Assembly: GCA_022885665.1 (NCBI GenBank)
Contig: JAGQDJ010000026.1
Location: 124,001-188,000, forward strand
Reading direction: 5' to 3'
DNA from: Triops longicaudatus
Lineage: Eukaryota > Arthropoda > Branchiopoda > Notostraca > Triopsidae
DNA length: 64,000 bases
The position numbers and the translations under genes are program-made. Each line of letters begins with the position of its first letter. Position 1 is the stretch's first letter. The notes beneath the pieces were generated by a model, which had not been told where the DNA came from, searched no databases, and worked only from the letters and a program-made list of their open reading frames with translations. Below, piece after piece: positions 27,501-39,200 of the stretch.

Positions 27501-27531
27501 AGGGTCCATCCTTACTGTCTATGGAGGCCAT
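9470..27531 (-). CDS. PCBP: Three-KH-domain poly(rC)-binding protein (PCBP / mushroom-body-expressed type)
   Basis: RNA-binding protein that recognises C-rich single-stranded RNA; the family acts in splicing, mRNA stability and translation. Coding exons in order: 27463-27531, 19195-19251, 18224-18340, 15488-15745, 14366-14488 (or 13859-14488), 12406-12499, 12165-12303, 11966-12094, then 10167-10551 or 9470-9554. KH1 spans exons 1-3 with GKKG at residues 30-33. KH2 lies in exon 4 with GKGG at 113-116. KH3 lies in exons 7-8 with GKGG at 276-279 (short form). The linker motif YRPKPQ...AGGQAYTIQG is diagnostic of the PCBP family. The ATG sits in a strong ACCATGG context. Predicted isoforms are 356, 456, 525 or 625 aa, by optional insert and last exon. 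All junction phases agree. Intron 1 is 8.2 kb. Orthology to vertebrate PCBP and insect mub is well supported; one-to-one naming is not possible. Confidence 0.95.
10167..10551 (-). CDS. KH gene alternative last exon A (127-residue Ala/Leu/Ser-rich C-terminus)
   Basis: Acceptor GTTAG at 10552 onward. The exon completes the exon 8 codon (AG + C gives Ser) and reads SIEIHKATLEAQNQ, then poly-Ala and Leu/Ser-rich low complexity, ending SKFAPY and TAA. Joined to exon 8 it gives QYLINTSIEIHKA, the expected KH3 exit. A minus-strand ATTAAA at 9870-9875, about 290 nt past the stop, could be its poly(A) signal. Confidence 0.8.
10552..11965 (-). other. KH gene intron 8
   Basis: A 1.4-kb intron (GTACAG donor at 11965) before last exon A, or 2.4 kb if exon B is used. 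It contains a G/T-rich plus-strand block at about 10730-10980. I see no further coding exon. Confidence 0.7.
12500..13858 (-). other. KH gene intron 5
   Basis: 1.36 kb, or 1.87 kb when the upstream donor at 14365 is used. AT-rich; open frames such as 12641-12847 and 13446-13673 (minus) carry no KH or other recognisable sequence. Confidence 0.7.
13859..14365 (-). CDS. Optional 169-residue low-complexity segment of KH exon 5
   Basis: Exon 5 starts at 14488. A consensus donor GAT|GTAAGT after 14366 ends the family-typical ...PATPD. The frame then stays open for 169 more codons to a second donor, again GAT|GTAAGT, after 13859. Both donors are phase 0 and join exon 6 (VSKLTNNPL) in frame. The extra segment is rich in His, Pro, Ser, Gly and Ala, with blocks like HHPHHPHPHHH and GGGGGG, and is clearly more GC-rich than the flanking introns. 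The short form matches vertebrate PCBP (PD followed by T/SKL). The segment is therefore probably an alternative extension; intron sequence that happens to be open is less likely. Confidence 0.65.
14489..15487 (-). other. KH gene intron 4
   Basis: A 1.0-kb AT-rich intron with GTAAGT donor and TTTGTAG acceptor. No coding exon is seen; open frames at 14802-15029 (plus) and 15219-15521 (minus, partly exon 4) are not supported. Confidence 0.75.
15746..18223 (-). other. KH gene intron 3
   Basis: 2.5 kb with GTAAGA donor and ACTAG acceptor. It includes an A/T-rich low-complexity block at 16638-16726. Several 60-106-codon frames lack motifs. No exon recognised. Confidence 0.75.
16638..16726. repeat. 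AATAAA-type low-complexity tract
   Basis: Imperfect repetition of AATAAATAAA and ATAAAATA units over about 90 bp inside KH intron 3. Simple sequence, no gene. Confidence 0.8.
18341..19194 (-). other. KH gene intron 2
   Basis: 854 bp with GTAAGT donor and CACTAG acceptor, splitting KH1 after RFRED. AT-rich, with no coding content seen. Confidence 0.75.
20987..21014. repeat. Perfect 11-bp inverted repeat (hairpin)
   Basis: CTAGGAGAAAT at 20987-20997 and its exact reverse complement ATTTCTCCTAG at 21004-21014, separated by a 6-nt TTCCTT loop, in KH intron 1. It could form a stem-loop in DNA or in the pre-mRNA. Confidence 0.75.
24840..24920 (+). repeat. Pyrimidine (CT)-rich tract in KH intron 1
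   Basis: Dense CT/TCTC runs on the plus strand, that is GAGA-like repeats on the KH coding strand. Similar tracts occur near 35670-35740 (GA on plus) and 38846-38925 (CT on plus). Confidence 0.6.
26780..26954. repeat. 175-bp segment bounded by 13-bp inverted repeats
   Basis: CTCCATTGACACG at 26780-26792 is the exact reverse complement of CGTGTCAATGGAG at 26942-26954. Between them lie a 22/23-bp tandem duplication (26868-26912) and short GTAAAATCG repeats. No ORF and no clear target-site duplication. It could be a small MITE-like element or a local rearrangement. Confidence 0.45.
26868..26912. repeat. Tandem duplication, 22 and 23 bp
   Basis: Two adjacent units beginning ACTAATTTATTA and ending TTCCAG, differing by a substitution and a one-base insertion, inside the 13-bp inverted repeats. 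Confidence 0.75.
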
Positions 27532-28060
27532 GGTTGCAAAGTATAAGAGGGAAGAGAGTAGGCGTGGTTGGATTCAACGGTGAGCAAGCTGGCAGCCACA
27601 CGTGCACAGTTGGGGGTAGGGCGGGGCAAAGTAGGCTGGTTCTAGTCTTTCAGACACGGCGAAGAAGGCAAAGTGTTTTTAATATTTGGGTGCGTTTTTC
27701 GGTCCGCAGCACAAGTTTTACTTGCCCCCCAATTATTTGTCTTTTTCCTGAGGGTTTTTAAGTGAGAAAGCGGCGGCGACGGCGGCGCAGGAAAAGGAAA
27801 AAGAGAGGAAATAAAGGGAGGCGGGGAGAAAAAGGGAGGGAGTTGGAGAAAAGGGGTCTGAAAGGTTGAGGTCAAGAAAGGGGGACCGGTAGAGCCAAAT
27901 CAAGAGCCAACCAGGTGTAAAAAGGTGGGAGGGGAAAATATTCTGCGAAAGATACAAAAAAGCCAAAATAACAGGTTATTTTTTCTGGTCTAACGTTTTT
28001 TTTCGGTTCGCATTTGTTTTGTTTAGGTGAGCGCGAAAGAAGAGGGCGTAAAAAATACAA
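27532..28060 (-). promoter_or_regulatory. Probable 5' leader or promoter-proximal region of the KH gene
   Basis: Immediately upstream of the KH ATG at 27531. On the coding strand it has a long C/U-rich stretch with GCC repeats (about 27741-27890) and several upstream ATGs opening short frames (from 27875, 27966 and 28060). No TATA box is evident. Whether it is a transcribed leader or DNA upstream of the start site cannot be decided from sequence. Confidence 0.4.
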
Positions 28061-30020
28061 TCAGATCAGGTTCAACTACAACGATACACGACAACCAAAC
28101 CTAGTAAACTGAGATGGGTAAACACATGATAAAAAGAGAGGGAAGAAACGTAATTTGTGAGTAACGATACAAATAATGACACTGCCTCCAAGACATACTC
28201 AGAACACTGTTTCATAAATTCCCATTCTGTTCTACTGGTTGAATAAAACAAATCGGATCACATTTGACAACCCATTGCTATTTTTATGTTTAATTCTGCT
28301 GTTCGTGTTAGAGCTATTTTAAGACGTCCAATAGGAGAACAAACCCTCTCAAGATAGAACTACCACACGAAACACACTCTGCTATAATTGCAGGAATGTA
28401 TGAAACTGAATTCTGCATGAATCGCGATTCCAGACAGACACGCAAGAGATTTTATTCCAACTTGCAATCAGACCTCTTTTTACCGGTCCGGTGACTGCAA
28501 CTGAATTATTCCAAAGAAGTGTGCACACTAAATACAAGTGCACTAATCTGCAATTTTCCGTTGCTAACGCAATAACTAGAAAGGCTTAGCAATTAGTTTC
28601 ACTCCAGAAAAACACAACAGCCGTTACACGGAACAACGACCGTGGTTACATTCGAGATTCATTTTGCTTCGCGACTCAACTTGAGTGGTTGTAAATTGAT
28701 GATTAGTAGCTAATAAAAGGATGCGTCTCAACAAGTATAGCCACCGTAGTAAATGCACGGTTCCGAGAGGTGCTACGAAACACTGTGCAAAAAAACAGAA
28801 CACTTTTAAAGTGCATCATGTCCTAATCCATGCTACAAGAGATTGACATTTTCCGCCTTTTCTTCCCCAACTGGAAAATGAAGAGGACAATTAAAACTTA
28901 ATTATTTGCTCAATTTCTTCAATTAAATACAAAATTTAACAAAGATGTAGGAAAATATAACACGTTGATTAATTTCCTATTTTTCTACAGTTTTGCGAAT
29001 CAGTTCACGCACGTTTTTTAACTCTGCTTCCTTTCCAAACAGGCGTTAAGCTACAGTACGAATGCTTTACATTGCTAATAAATCACCATAATTTCAACAC
29101 GCAACCTGCCAGGGTTAAACGCGGAATACCATAGAGCCATTTCTTTTCTATTTGAGTACGTCCCTACATGCAAAATCGAACCCGAACTGACGTTCTAAAT
29201 TTGCTGCCAACATCTTTCCCATGAATCACCTGTCCTACCGACACTTTGGCTGTCATTCCCCCCTCCCATTTCGTCTAACCTTATCACCCATACTCGCTTT
29301 TTAACACTTTTTCTTATCTACAACCTCCTAGCTAAGTATAGCCAGCGATGTTCATTTTTCTCTCGCTCACTAATTCCTCTCACCCGCCCCAATTTTTCCC
29401 CAAACTTCGGCCTCGATTCGGAAGAAAAATAAATACCAGTAATCCTATCTCTCGCGACCAGAAGTAAATACAGTAAACTACAACTTTTCCCCGCTAACAG
29501 GTAAGTCGGTCTCGCTGTCCAAAGAGACCTCCCCAAACCTTACAAAGCTGAAAGCCTTTCAAATGTCTGAGCCTTCTTTTCCTCTTTCACTTTCGCATAT
29601 TACACGCCCCCTTAACCCCCCGTTCCCTGGGTAGGCCAAAATCGATATCCCCACACGACTCCATCACTTTCTCCACTTCTTTTTCTTTTTAGTTTCAATT
29701 TCCCAATGCCAGGTTCCATTCCCACTGCTCAACATCCTTTTCCGTACTTGCACAACATCTCACCTGAATTTCCCCCCCGGATATGATTTTTTTTCCCGCA
29801 GAAATAGTTGCTTCACGGTGCAAAAGTAGCTTCCACTTCAAATAAGTTGAACCAATACTGCAGCAGCAAACTTTGTCTTGTCTTGCCAATACTTAATCAC
29901 ACCAACAGTTCTTAGGGAAAAATCCGTACTAGTTCCACGTTGTTGCAACCGAAACTTGCTCTACTTGGCCCCGGAAAAGATGATCACCCCTGCTGCCGTC
30001 CAAGGCGTTCGAGATACTAC

Positions 30021-30050
30021 CGCGACATCGACGTCGTTGACGTCGACTCC
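30021..30050. promoter_or_regulatory. CpG-rich cluster with CRE-like TGACGTCG
   Basis: A short stretch with repeated ACGTCG units including TGACGTCGAC. It lies in a locally CpG-rich patch (about 30000-30080) within an otherwise AT-rich region, 2.5 kb upstream of the KH ATG. Resemblance to CREB/ATF sites only. Confidence 0.35.
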
Positions 30051-31130
30051 GGCCGACGAGGAACGACGGCTCTGCGCAATGGGGCTAAGCGGGGGATTCT
30101 AAAAGACGGGGAGGAGGCGCATGACACCTTAAATGTTGGCCCCTTGTCAAAAATGCGTTTTTAATTCTTTCTTTTCCTCCCTATCAAACTCCGTTGAAAA
30201 AAAAGTTTCTCCCCACCAAGTTTTCTTTCCTTTTTGCTTCGCGAAAGAAATTCCTCTCTCAGCTGTCACTGATTGTCTGGCAAGCCTGGGCATCTAATCA
30301 ATTCAGGATTCGAAATAAATTTGCCGTTTTTTCACCCTCCCTCCTGCCAAGCAAAAAGGCAAAATGAGAAAAAAAATAAAAATAAAATCGCACCTGTCAC
30401 CCAACCGTTACACTTCGCAGTTCTCACGAATTCCGCGCATTGAGCTTAGCCAAAAACTCCCATACGGAATTGTCCCTGCTCGCTTTAATATGTGTCTCCA
30501 ATTTTGGTTCCTATAACCCCATTTTTTCCTTACCTTCTTCCTTATATTCATTTTCTTCTTTTTTACGATCTTCTTTTTGGGACTTCAATAGGATATTAAA
30601 CTATCCGAAGTCGAACTGGGAAAAAAATCCCGCGTGAGAACATAAAAAGGCTATTTTAAAAAAGAGCTGCAGGTGCAAACTCTGACGTCGTTTTAAATGT
30701 CTCCATAAAAATCCCCCCGTTTCTTTTTTACGTCGCTTTTCCTGTTCCCGCCATAAAATAAAACGAGACAAGAAATAGACTTGTTGGGAACTTGTTTCGA
30801 ACGATTCTCGGCCGTACTTTTTTGGCTCGTGCTACCTTGTTACCGCCTTTTTCACCCCCTCCCTTTATTCACACCTAGCCCTTATTTAACCACACTTTCT
30901 CCTCCCACTCCTTGAAAAAAAAAAAATACAGTCTCCATTCTGAATTGGTCCCGGAGGACAAGTTGCATCTTTTTTTCCTGCCTCAACTGTACCACCACCA
31001 TTTTTCCCCTGTTCTTTCGGTAGTGATGGGGCTCAGGAATGGCGAAGAATGTGAGAAAAGGGAAGGGTAGCTTACAAGCCAACCTATAGCAAAGTATGTT
31101 ATAGTCTCACAAGTCAATGGCAGTGGAGCG

Positions 31131-31146
31131 TGGACGTCGACGTCGG
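31131..31146. promoter_or_regulatory. Second GACGTCGACGTC palindrome
   Basis: TGGACGTCGACGTCGG contains the self-complementary GACGTCGACGTC. It repeats the motif of the cluster 1.1 kb away and lies 3.6 kb upstream of the KH ATG. Confidence 0.35.
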
Positions 31147-34146
31147 CTTGTCCTTGCTTCCCTACATCACCGCTACCTTGCCTCCGTTAGCGTACCCACC
31201 GAAAACCGTTAAACAAAGCTTTTTCTATAATTAAAGAGCGCCACACTATTGGGTGCCAACTTTTTTAATGGCAGAATTAACTAGCGCAGCATTTCTGCCA
31301 CATTTTCGAGTTCAGATGCTTTCTTTAAGCTTTCATTATCGCTAAAAGACACTTCAACCCAGTTTTACCCTCGTTTTTCAAGGGGTGAGGGGTAAAAGTG
31401 GGGGACTATCATTTCCCCTATTTTTTCCAAGGGGATCTGAAGAGAAAGTAATTGGGTGGAAATTTTTAATGACCTCAACTGTGAGAAAAAATGGATTTTC
31501 TAGCTGTACTAGGACATCTTAAACGAGAACAAATGGTGAAATCAGAGACCTTACATAAAACAATGCTTTTAAGTGAACGAATGATGTTACACCTTAAGCT
31601 TCTTAAGCGATTTTTTTAATATTACGGAATTATTCGCTTTCTGTTAATTTAAAGTGAATAAGAGCTGAGTAATGGAAGCAGAGTTTTCAGACTGGAACTT
31701 AATATTCAAAGAAGTGTTCGTCTGCCTTGTATGGTTGGAAATTTCGGCGAGTCTGAAGGAAAAATAGTTTTCGTTAAATTGCTGAGGCTAAACGCTATGA
31801 ATCCACGAAATAGTTATGAGCGACGCCGGGAACGCCCAATGGTTAAGGGCCGAGTGTTATCAAAATATCCATTAAGATTTGCTAAATGTGTCGTAATTGT
31901 TTAACGAATGACGAATGAACATAAGATAGCGCAAAAGAAGCTTTAAAAAGGGTAATTAGGATATTGTTTTGCAAGGTATTAGCGAAGGGCGTTTTAGCCA
32001 GTTGCCAGCATGCGCGCGGAAAAAAAGACATCTGTTAGATTATAAATAACCCGTATGACAGTTTCGAAGCTTTGCGGTGATTCTTACGATAATTACTACC
32101 AAGCTTTATTTACAGAAAGGCCAATTTATGACCAAAATGAGGGAGCGCTGCGTGAGGAGTCGCACCAAATTAACAAAGCTATAATTCTTCCTTCACATCA
32201 TTTCCAATCCTTGCAAATGCACTTCCAATGCTTTATATGAATTATTTTCGCATACTCCCACCTGTACATAACTAGAAATGTATACAATAAGAGTAACATG
32301 AGAGAAAAATGAAACATAATACTTCGTCTAACAATAACTACCGATGCTTACTAAAAACTGCAATTGTATGTAAGAAAAAAACACCATAATACGGAAAAAA
32401 ATCTCCTCGGACTATATAGGCCTATGGCGTGAAAGAAGATCAGCGTAATTATTAACGATATCTCTCCACTCCTGTTTCTTTCACGCAACCTGCTAATAGT
32501 CAAACGATACGCTCTATAAAACTGGATTTCTTTCATCTACCCCTCTGTCCATCCTTCCAAAAAAATCCATAATCCGATCTTCATACCTTTTAGCTTCTTC
32601 CGTCTTCAACTACTGTCGCAAGATTTCTAACAGGGAGCCAGCCCAAATTTCTAAAACTCCTTAACTCCCCAATTCCTGACGTCAATCTCAGTAATTACCC
32701 TTGTATCGTCCGTCTTTAAATATCGCATCCACTTGAATAGCACGAGTGCTTAATTCAATATCCCGTTTCTCGATTCCTATAAATACTTGGCTCAATATTT
32801 ACTCAAAAAAAAAAAAGAATCTGGCAGATCATATCAAAACCCATTTTCGCTTTTATTCCACAATACAAGACTTTGCTATCATACAGCCTAAAACAGAAAC
32901 ACGCTTCATTATAAAACATGTTGAATCGTGTGCTCACCCTTCAAGGCATCAACGAAGATGGCAGAGACGATGAAATTTATTCTCTGCTCTGAGACGAACC
33001 CAACGCAAGCTTGCTATGTTTCTTAACTCTCCAATTTACAAGAAAAATCGCATACTCTATAATATCCAGTATGTACCTGTATCCTGTATAATGCTTTCCC
33101 CTCTTCGGCTTTGACAGACAAAAAACAGAATTAAGGATCATCTATTGTAAGGGTTTCTAACCTGCCGTCTATGAGTCTTGCAAGTTCTATGAGAACTTTT
33201 CCCTATTTGCTGTCTTCCAATGACATTACAGAAGGTTCTAGGCCTTAAAAAGACTGGTAGACGAGTTACGTCTTTATCAATCCCCACATTCTATTTTTTA
33301 AATTTATGAGTTTGTTTCACCCTGCGCATAAATTTGTCTTTTTGTGGCATCTTCCCCTCTTACATAACTGTCAAAAGAATTTCTACCCAAAATAACTCCC
33401 GACTCCTTCAACCCAATTCTTCCATCGAGCCCGTAACGAAAACCGTTTTTGCTCAAGTGTCAAAACAATGAATATATTGTTCCTTAAGAACAAATCAAGG
33501 TATTTTTCTTTCCAAGGACGCTTTTCTTTTCATTAGTTTTTGTCTGCTTCTTGTATAGTACCCCCGACACCCCCCTTTCTCCCCCCATCGCTTTCCTTAA
33601 AATAGAAAATGTCAAGCGTTGCAACTTAAGGTAGGCTTACGAAGCAGGAACTCTAATGAATTGTCATTTGGGGTCTGTTTGAACATAATACGTCAACAAG
33701 GCAAACTCAGCTATCCGACTGTTACACCACTTATTTTTAGCCCTTCTCCCCAACACTTGGACAAGTCTTCCCTACCTCCCAGAAACGACCCTTCTCACTG
33801 AGACACAAGCCGCCGTTTCTCATTTCCCTGAACTTTGGACTGCATCAAAGTTTCATCACCGACGACTCGGCAAATCTCACAGTTTCTGCTCCACTGTAGT
33901 TGTCTGAACGCCTACGATCCTTTATCTTAGAAAACAAACAAAAAAGGAAACAAGTCAAAAAAGGAAACGAGAGATAATTATCTTCAAAAATAACACGCTT
34001 CTCGAAACCCAGATTTTCTCAACGCAAAAGACAAACTACTGACAAGTACCGCTACAGAAACACTTCAACTAACAACCTGAACACTTTTTAGTGATATATT
34101 TCCTAATAAGGAGAAAAATCTCGGCACCCTAAACAAATTTTTAAAA

Positions 34147-34215
34147 AACAGAATAAAATCATAAAAAATAGAATAAAATCACAAAAACAGAATAAAATCA
34201 TAAAAATGCAAAATA
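34147..34215. repeat. Imperfect minisatellite, about 20-bp unit
   Basis: Three to four units of ACAGAATAAAATCATAAAAA with small changes. A/T-rich tandem array. Confidence 0.75.
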
Positions 34216-36246
34216 AAATAAACAAAAAATATTCATCAACAATTTCTTTCCTTAGAAAGTATCCTCATTTTTATACTTTCCAAACCAAACGTTTATTGAA
34301 TTAGTTTGGATTTTAAGACGACCATAACCTCACTAGCAAAACTTCTGTGAAGTCCAATCAATACTGCCGTAACTTCAAGTATTTTTTTAACGTAGAGTAG
34401 AAATTGTCTACAATTTCTAACTCGAAATGCATCATAATTGCAGTTAAACATATTTTTTTTTTACTGGAAATGTCCTAAATATCGGTCAAAAATTTCCTAA
34501 AATATTAATGAAAGAACTTCTAATTTATTTTTTAAATGTATCTTATAAATTCAAATGAATCAAAAATCTGCTTTTAAAATGCTTAACTCTACTCACGGCA
34601 TCCAGAAAAAAATCCCCTGCAGGAAGCAAATCACTGACAAATCACTTCCGAATTTTTTCTCTTAACGGAATACGCGAGTTCCCAGCATTTCAGGGCGGGG
34701 TTATCCTTTCTGGTTGGCGTGGCCTAACGCCATTCTGCCGTTGGAAAAGTGTTCACCTGTTTCTTTCCTCCCACCGGAGGGCAAAAACAGATCAATGATC
34801 AATCTAACTCCCATTTTCCACTACGTTTCAAACATGTCAATCCAGCTCCACCAAACCTTCGCAAACGTCAACTTCAGCCACCGGCGTCCACTATTACTTC
34901 CTCGGGAACTAATGGCCTGACAAAAATTCCGTTCAGAGCCACCCTACTACCTCTTTCCCTCTTTTTTGTGTGTGGTCTGCCTTATTCTGCTCTTTTTGTC
35001 TATCAATCATGCACGGCAACTCTAATTGAAGCTTTTCATGTGTATAATATCTCCAGTACCTACCTCATCTCCCGTCCTTAATCCCTCCCAAACGCTATTT
35101 TTTCATTACCTGTTCATTTCCAGACCATTGTGAGTCGAAAAACAAAAGGAAGCAAAAAAAGAATCCCTGCTCAACGAACAAATACGAGCCCAGTGGCCAC
35201 CTACCTGGCGTAACCAAGGCAACGGTAAAGAAGCTATTGCCTGCTGCGCCTCGGGAGACAAGCAAGCCAAGATTTTTTTTCACCAAATGATCAGATCTTT
35301 ACCAGTTTACCCTAACTTCCAAGTCATCGTTATTATTATGTTATTACATTCTTTCGTAAACTCTTCCTTTTCTTCTAGTTCCTTTACCTCGTAACACATT
35401 GTATTGTACTTTATTTTACGTTTCTACTTTATGTGGAGAAAAAAACTGAGAAAATTAGAAAGAATTGCGGCGGCTGAATCTATGGTACCTTATATGTTTC
35501 ATTTTCGGTATCGCATTTCAACGAAAATAGGTGATTCAAGAAAAAAGTACGGCAAGGTAGGAAAAAAGCTGACAGGTTCGGCGTAGAAGAAAAAGACTTA
35601 CGAGAACCATACCATACATGATACACCTGGCCCCAACTGGAACATAACATTGAGCACTGGGGGAAGAGAAGGAGGGGGGGGGGAGCGAGCAAGAGAACGA
35701 GGGAGAGAGTGATCTTATAGCAGCCTCCCTCCCTTGAGTCCACCAAAATCAATAATTCCTCTCGTAAATCCCGCTGTCCTCTCGAATTAGCTCCATTTGG
35801 GAGCGAAAACCGGGCCACGAAATTGACAGTCGAGAAAACTACGGATCGAAAATTCAATATGAAAATAAATAACTCGGCCAACTTTCCTGCGCGACGTTCA
35901 TTTCTATTTACTGCGACAGACGTTCGAGCTGCTTCATACCAAAACAAGAACCGAGAATGACGCCAAGACACTTGGGTAAAACGTGTGGGCTCAACTTGAT
36001 CTTCCCTGACCTGAGCCTATTAAACTACTGGGATATAATTAAATTATAATTTTCGACAAACGTAGGATGAGTTGCTGCTTGCACGAAACTTGACTGTTTT
36101 GAAATGTCTAAAACTAAGTTATTTTAGATCCCATGAAATCTAAAATTTTAGAACATATTAACTACACTTCGCGTTGTTAGCTTTTGAGTGATAATTTACC
36201 TCTGCCGTTGAACAACAGAAAACTATTTACGAAAACTTAAATTAGC

Positions 36247-36283
36247 TATTTATTTATTTATTTATTATTATTATTATTATTTT
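36247..36283. repeat. Microsatellite (TATT)n(ATT)n
   Basis: About four to five TTTA-type units followed by about six ATT units. Confidence 0.85.
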
Positions 36284-39200
36284 GCTTACATGTTCCTAAT
36301 CTGGTGAATCAACAACTAGAACAAAAATCGATTAACATTTCTCGGAAGTGAACGTTACTGAGTTTTCTCGAAATATTGAAGTTCAGATATCCCGAAACAC
36401 CAAGAAAAAATAAAATTTACTGACAAGATCATCTGCAGTTATTTCGCATGGTTATTTTTCAGTAATTCCGCTGGGTCACGCACTCAAGCCGTCCTAGAAG
36501 GCCAGAGCATGCGGCCAATATTGAGATGTAAAAACTGATCCAATGTTTGAACATTCGTCTTCACTAGGATGGTCGCAACCGAAGAGAAAATGTGAAACTG
36601 ACCTAATGGCTTGGACTATATAGTCGACACTCCGTTTCACGCAGTTCTAGATTGGTTGTATCAGCCGTAAAGGCCAATCCTTGGTTTGCCTATTACTTCC
36701 AGTGTCCTTGCGTGAATAAACACTAATGAAGTAAAAAAATATATGTATTAAAATAGAGTTTTTAAACATGCTACGCCCTTTGCGTTTCTGGTATCAAATA
36801 CACGCAAAAAAGAAGAGACTCGTTCATCCGACAGTCAAGTGACATCGAACCTTCCATGTTATGCGATAAGCAATACGGATTGCCTTGCAATTTTCAATAT
36901 GAGCTTCTTGAAATAAATATTGTACAAACGCATAACGTGGTCACTCGCATAACATCTTATGATCTGTTCTTTGTCTCTAATCCATTTTTTATAAACACAA
37001 ACTCCAAATGAAAATTAAATTACATTGGTATTCATAATTAAATCAATAATGCACGTAAATGATTACATTTCTTTTTGCTGAAAGTATGACTATTACTAGT
37101 AATGCAGCGTTTGTTAAACCTGGGCAAATTGCCCAAAATTGGGCACATGATTTTCTGGGAAACGATATATCATTCGTTCATGTTAAGTGAAGACGATTTT
37201 CCGATGAGCAATTTTTAGGTAGTCAAAAATGTCAGTTTCAACTTTGGCTAAGTAAATTACTGTACCGAAAGTATATGCTCACTAAAACTGTCTGCAATTG
37301 TTTACAGGTATTAATATTGCATTCAGAACAGCATTTAGAGTTCGTAGATAATCTTGTTAAATAGAGAGTTTCCTCTTATTAGTCGTTCAATGGAGGGTCG
37401 TGTATAATCGCATACCCTACTATGAACAGTTACAATGATGTCACGTCAGAAGGGCAAGCTAAACGTGCCTTTCCCGAACTCATACGATTTCAATTAGACA
37501 ATTTCGACTGTGCAAAAATGCCGACAAACAATAACAAGACTTTTCGATTCAATCAACTCCAAAAGTACCTGGACTTTACTTGCTCCGCTTCATATTCTTA
37601 TATTGGAATTCTTATTTTGTCCCTTATCATATACCTTCTTGCTTGTCATTTCATATATTCAACACTATGCTCATTTTCCGTAATTCTCTTAAAAACGGAC
37701 AAAGTTTCTTCTTTGCCTTGTTCAACACGCTAAGGGAAGAATACGTATTGTCCCTGTTTCGAATATTTCCTTCCTTTACCTTCGCTAAAACCGAGCAAAA
37801 ACAGCTCCCAAGGCACAAGTCCCTGTTCAAACGTCCTACAGTAAATGCATTGCCAACTCCAAGGAGTTCCACTTCATGACATCCCTTTCACACCCGCATT
37901 CATTTTCATTTTTCCAGATTTTCCAACAAAAGGAAATTAATTTTCTAACCCAAAAAAAATAAGAAAGGTTTATTCAAGTCTTGAAAAATTGTTGTATCTC
38001 AAAAATGCATTGCTAAGGTTTACTCGCTTATATTCATGCTCTCCTTGCATTTGCCTGTTCCTTTCAGAAATCTCAAATTTATGCAAAATCCTTCTCAACT
38101 TTGCCACTACACTTATTATTACACCCCCAAACCCGGCTTCTACATTTTGTAGCTAGCCCCATAATCACCCCTCCCAGTCCTCTCGACTCCACCCCCTTAC
38201 CGCTCCCCCTTGTCGTGTCTTTCCTTCCTCTACATGCAACTTCCCCTCCTTTCCACCCCTTAAAAAAAGGAGAGCCAAATAAGACTTGTCTTAGAGACCC
38301 ACCCGTGACTGGCCCATAAAGCTTGTCTGCTTTCACCCAATCTCTCTATCAAAAGCCGTACTTGTATTGAAAAGGTCTTAAGATTTTACTCTTTGGTCTT
38401 TTCCACGGGAGCAAAACTGGGCACGGAGGGTTGAGGTGGGCATATAATCGATAATTTCTGCCTCCCCATTACCTCCACTACCTCCACCCCCTTTTCCCGC
38501 TCGTTTTCCAACGGACGTCAGCTTTACTAACAATGCAACTTCCTATCTCATATGCAAAACTAACCCTAACTTCCTTTTACCTCATTTTTGCCCTCTGTCT
38601 CAAGAAAAAAAAAGCCAACAAAAAGCAACAAAAATACATAAAAAATCATTCGCCAAGCGCAACAAGGAACACAAATTGCCCCCAAATAGGAAAATTTTGT
38701 GACTCGCTCTCCCACCCTCCACCCCCGCCTCCTTTCCCGTCACTCGCTCGTTTTCTCTTCAAAAAATCATTCGCCATCCCCAAGATGCATCCTCATGCCC
38801 CAAACCCTATTGTCCTAGAACCTAAATATAGATTATTCATCCCAACTTCTCTGGCTGTCTCTTGTCTTTCTCTGCCTTTCCGTCTCCTTTCTCCGTCTCC
38901 CCACTTTCCCTTTCCTTCGTTTGCCATGCAAACTCCCCACCGCTTTTGACACCTCGCGTCTCTCTCCCTCTCCTACTCGTGGGGTCGTTCGTTTCGTTCA
39001 GCTTCTGCCTGGGTCTCATCAACTTGAAATCGTCTCTCTTCCTGTATGTGTATGTGTGTGCTCACACTGGCTGTAGCCCGGGGAAACGCAAAAACGAAGA
39101 CAATAGATCACCTACTGGAAAACTTGCCTCATCTCTCCACCCCTTTCGACCACCCTGAACTACCCTCCTTGTCCATGAGTAACGTCTATATGATATAGCA

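Noticed and set aside
35480..35971. 163-codon minus-strand open frame, the longest in the 19-kb gap
   Set aside because: It translates simple GA/CT-rich DNA, lacks any domain or signal pattern and contains a splice-donor-like site in the middle. More likely chance.
37422..37879. Overlapping 103- and 99-codon plus-strand frames with hydrophobic stretches
   Set aside because: Two frames over the same T-rich DNA; the hydrophobicity follows from base composition and no motif is present.
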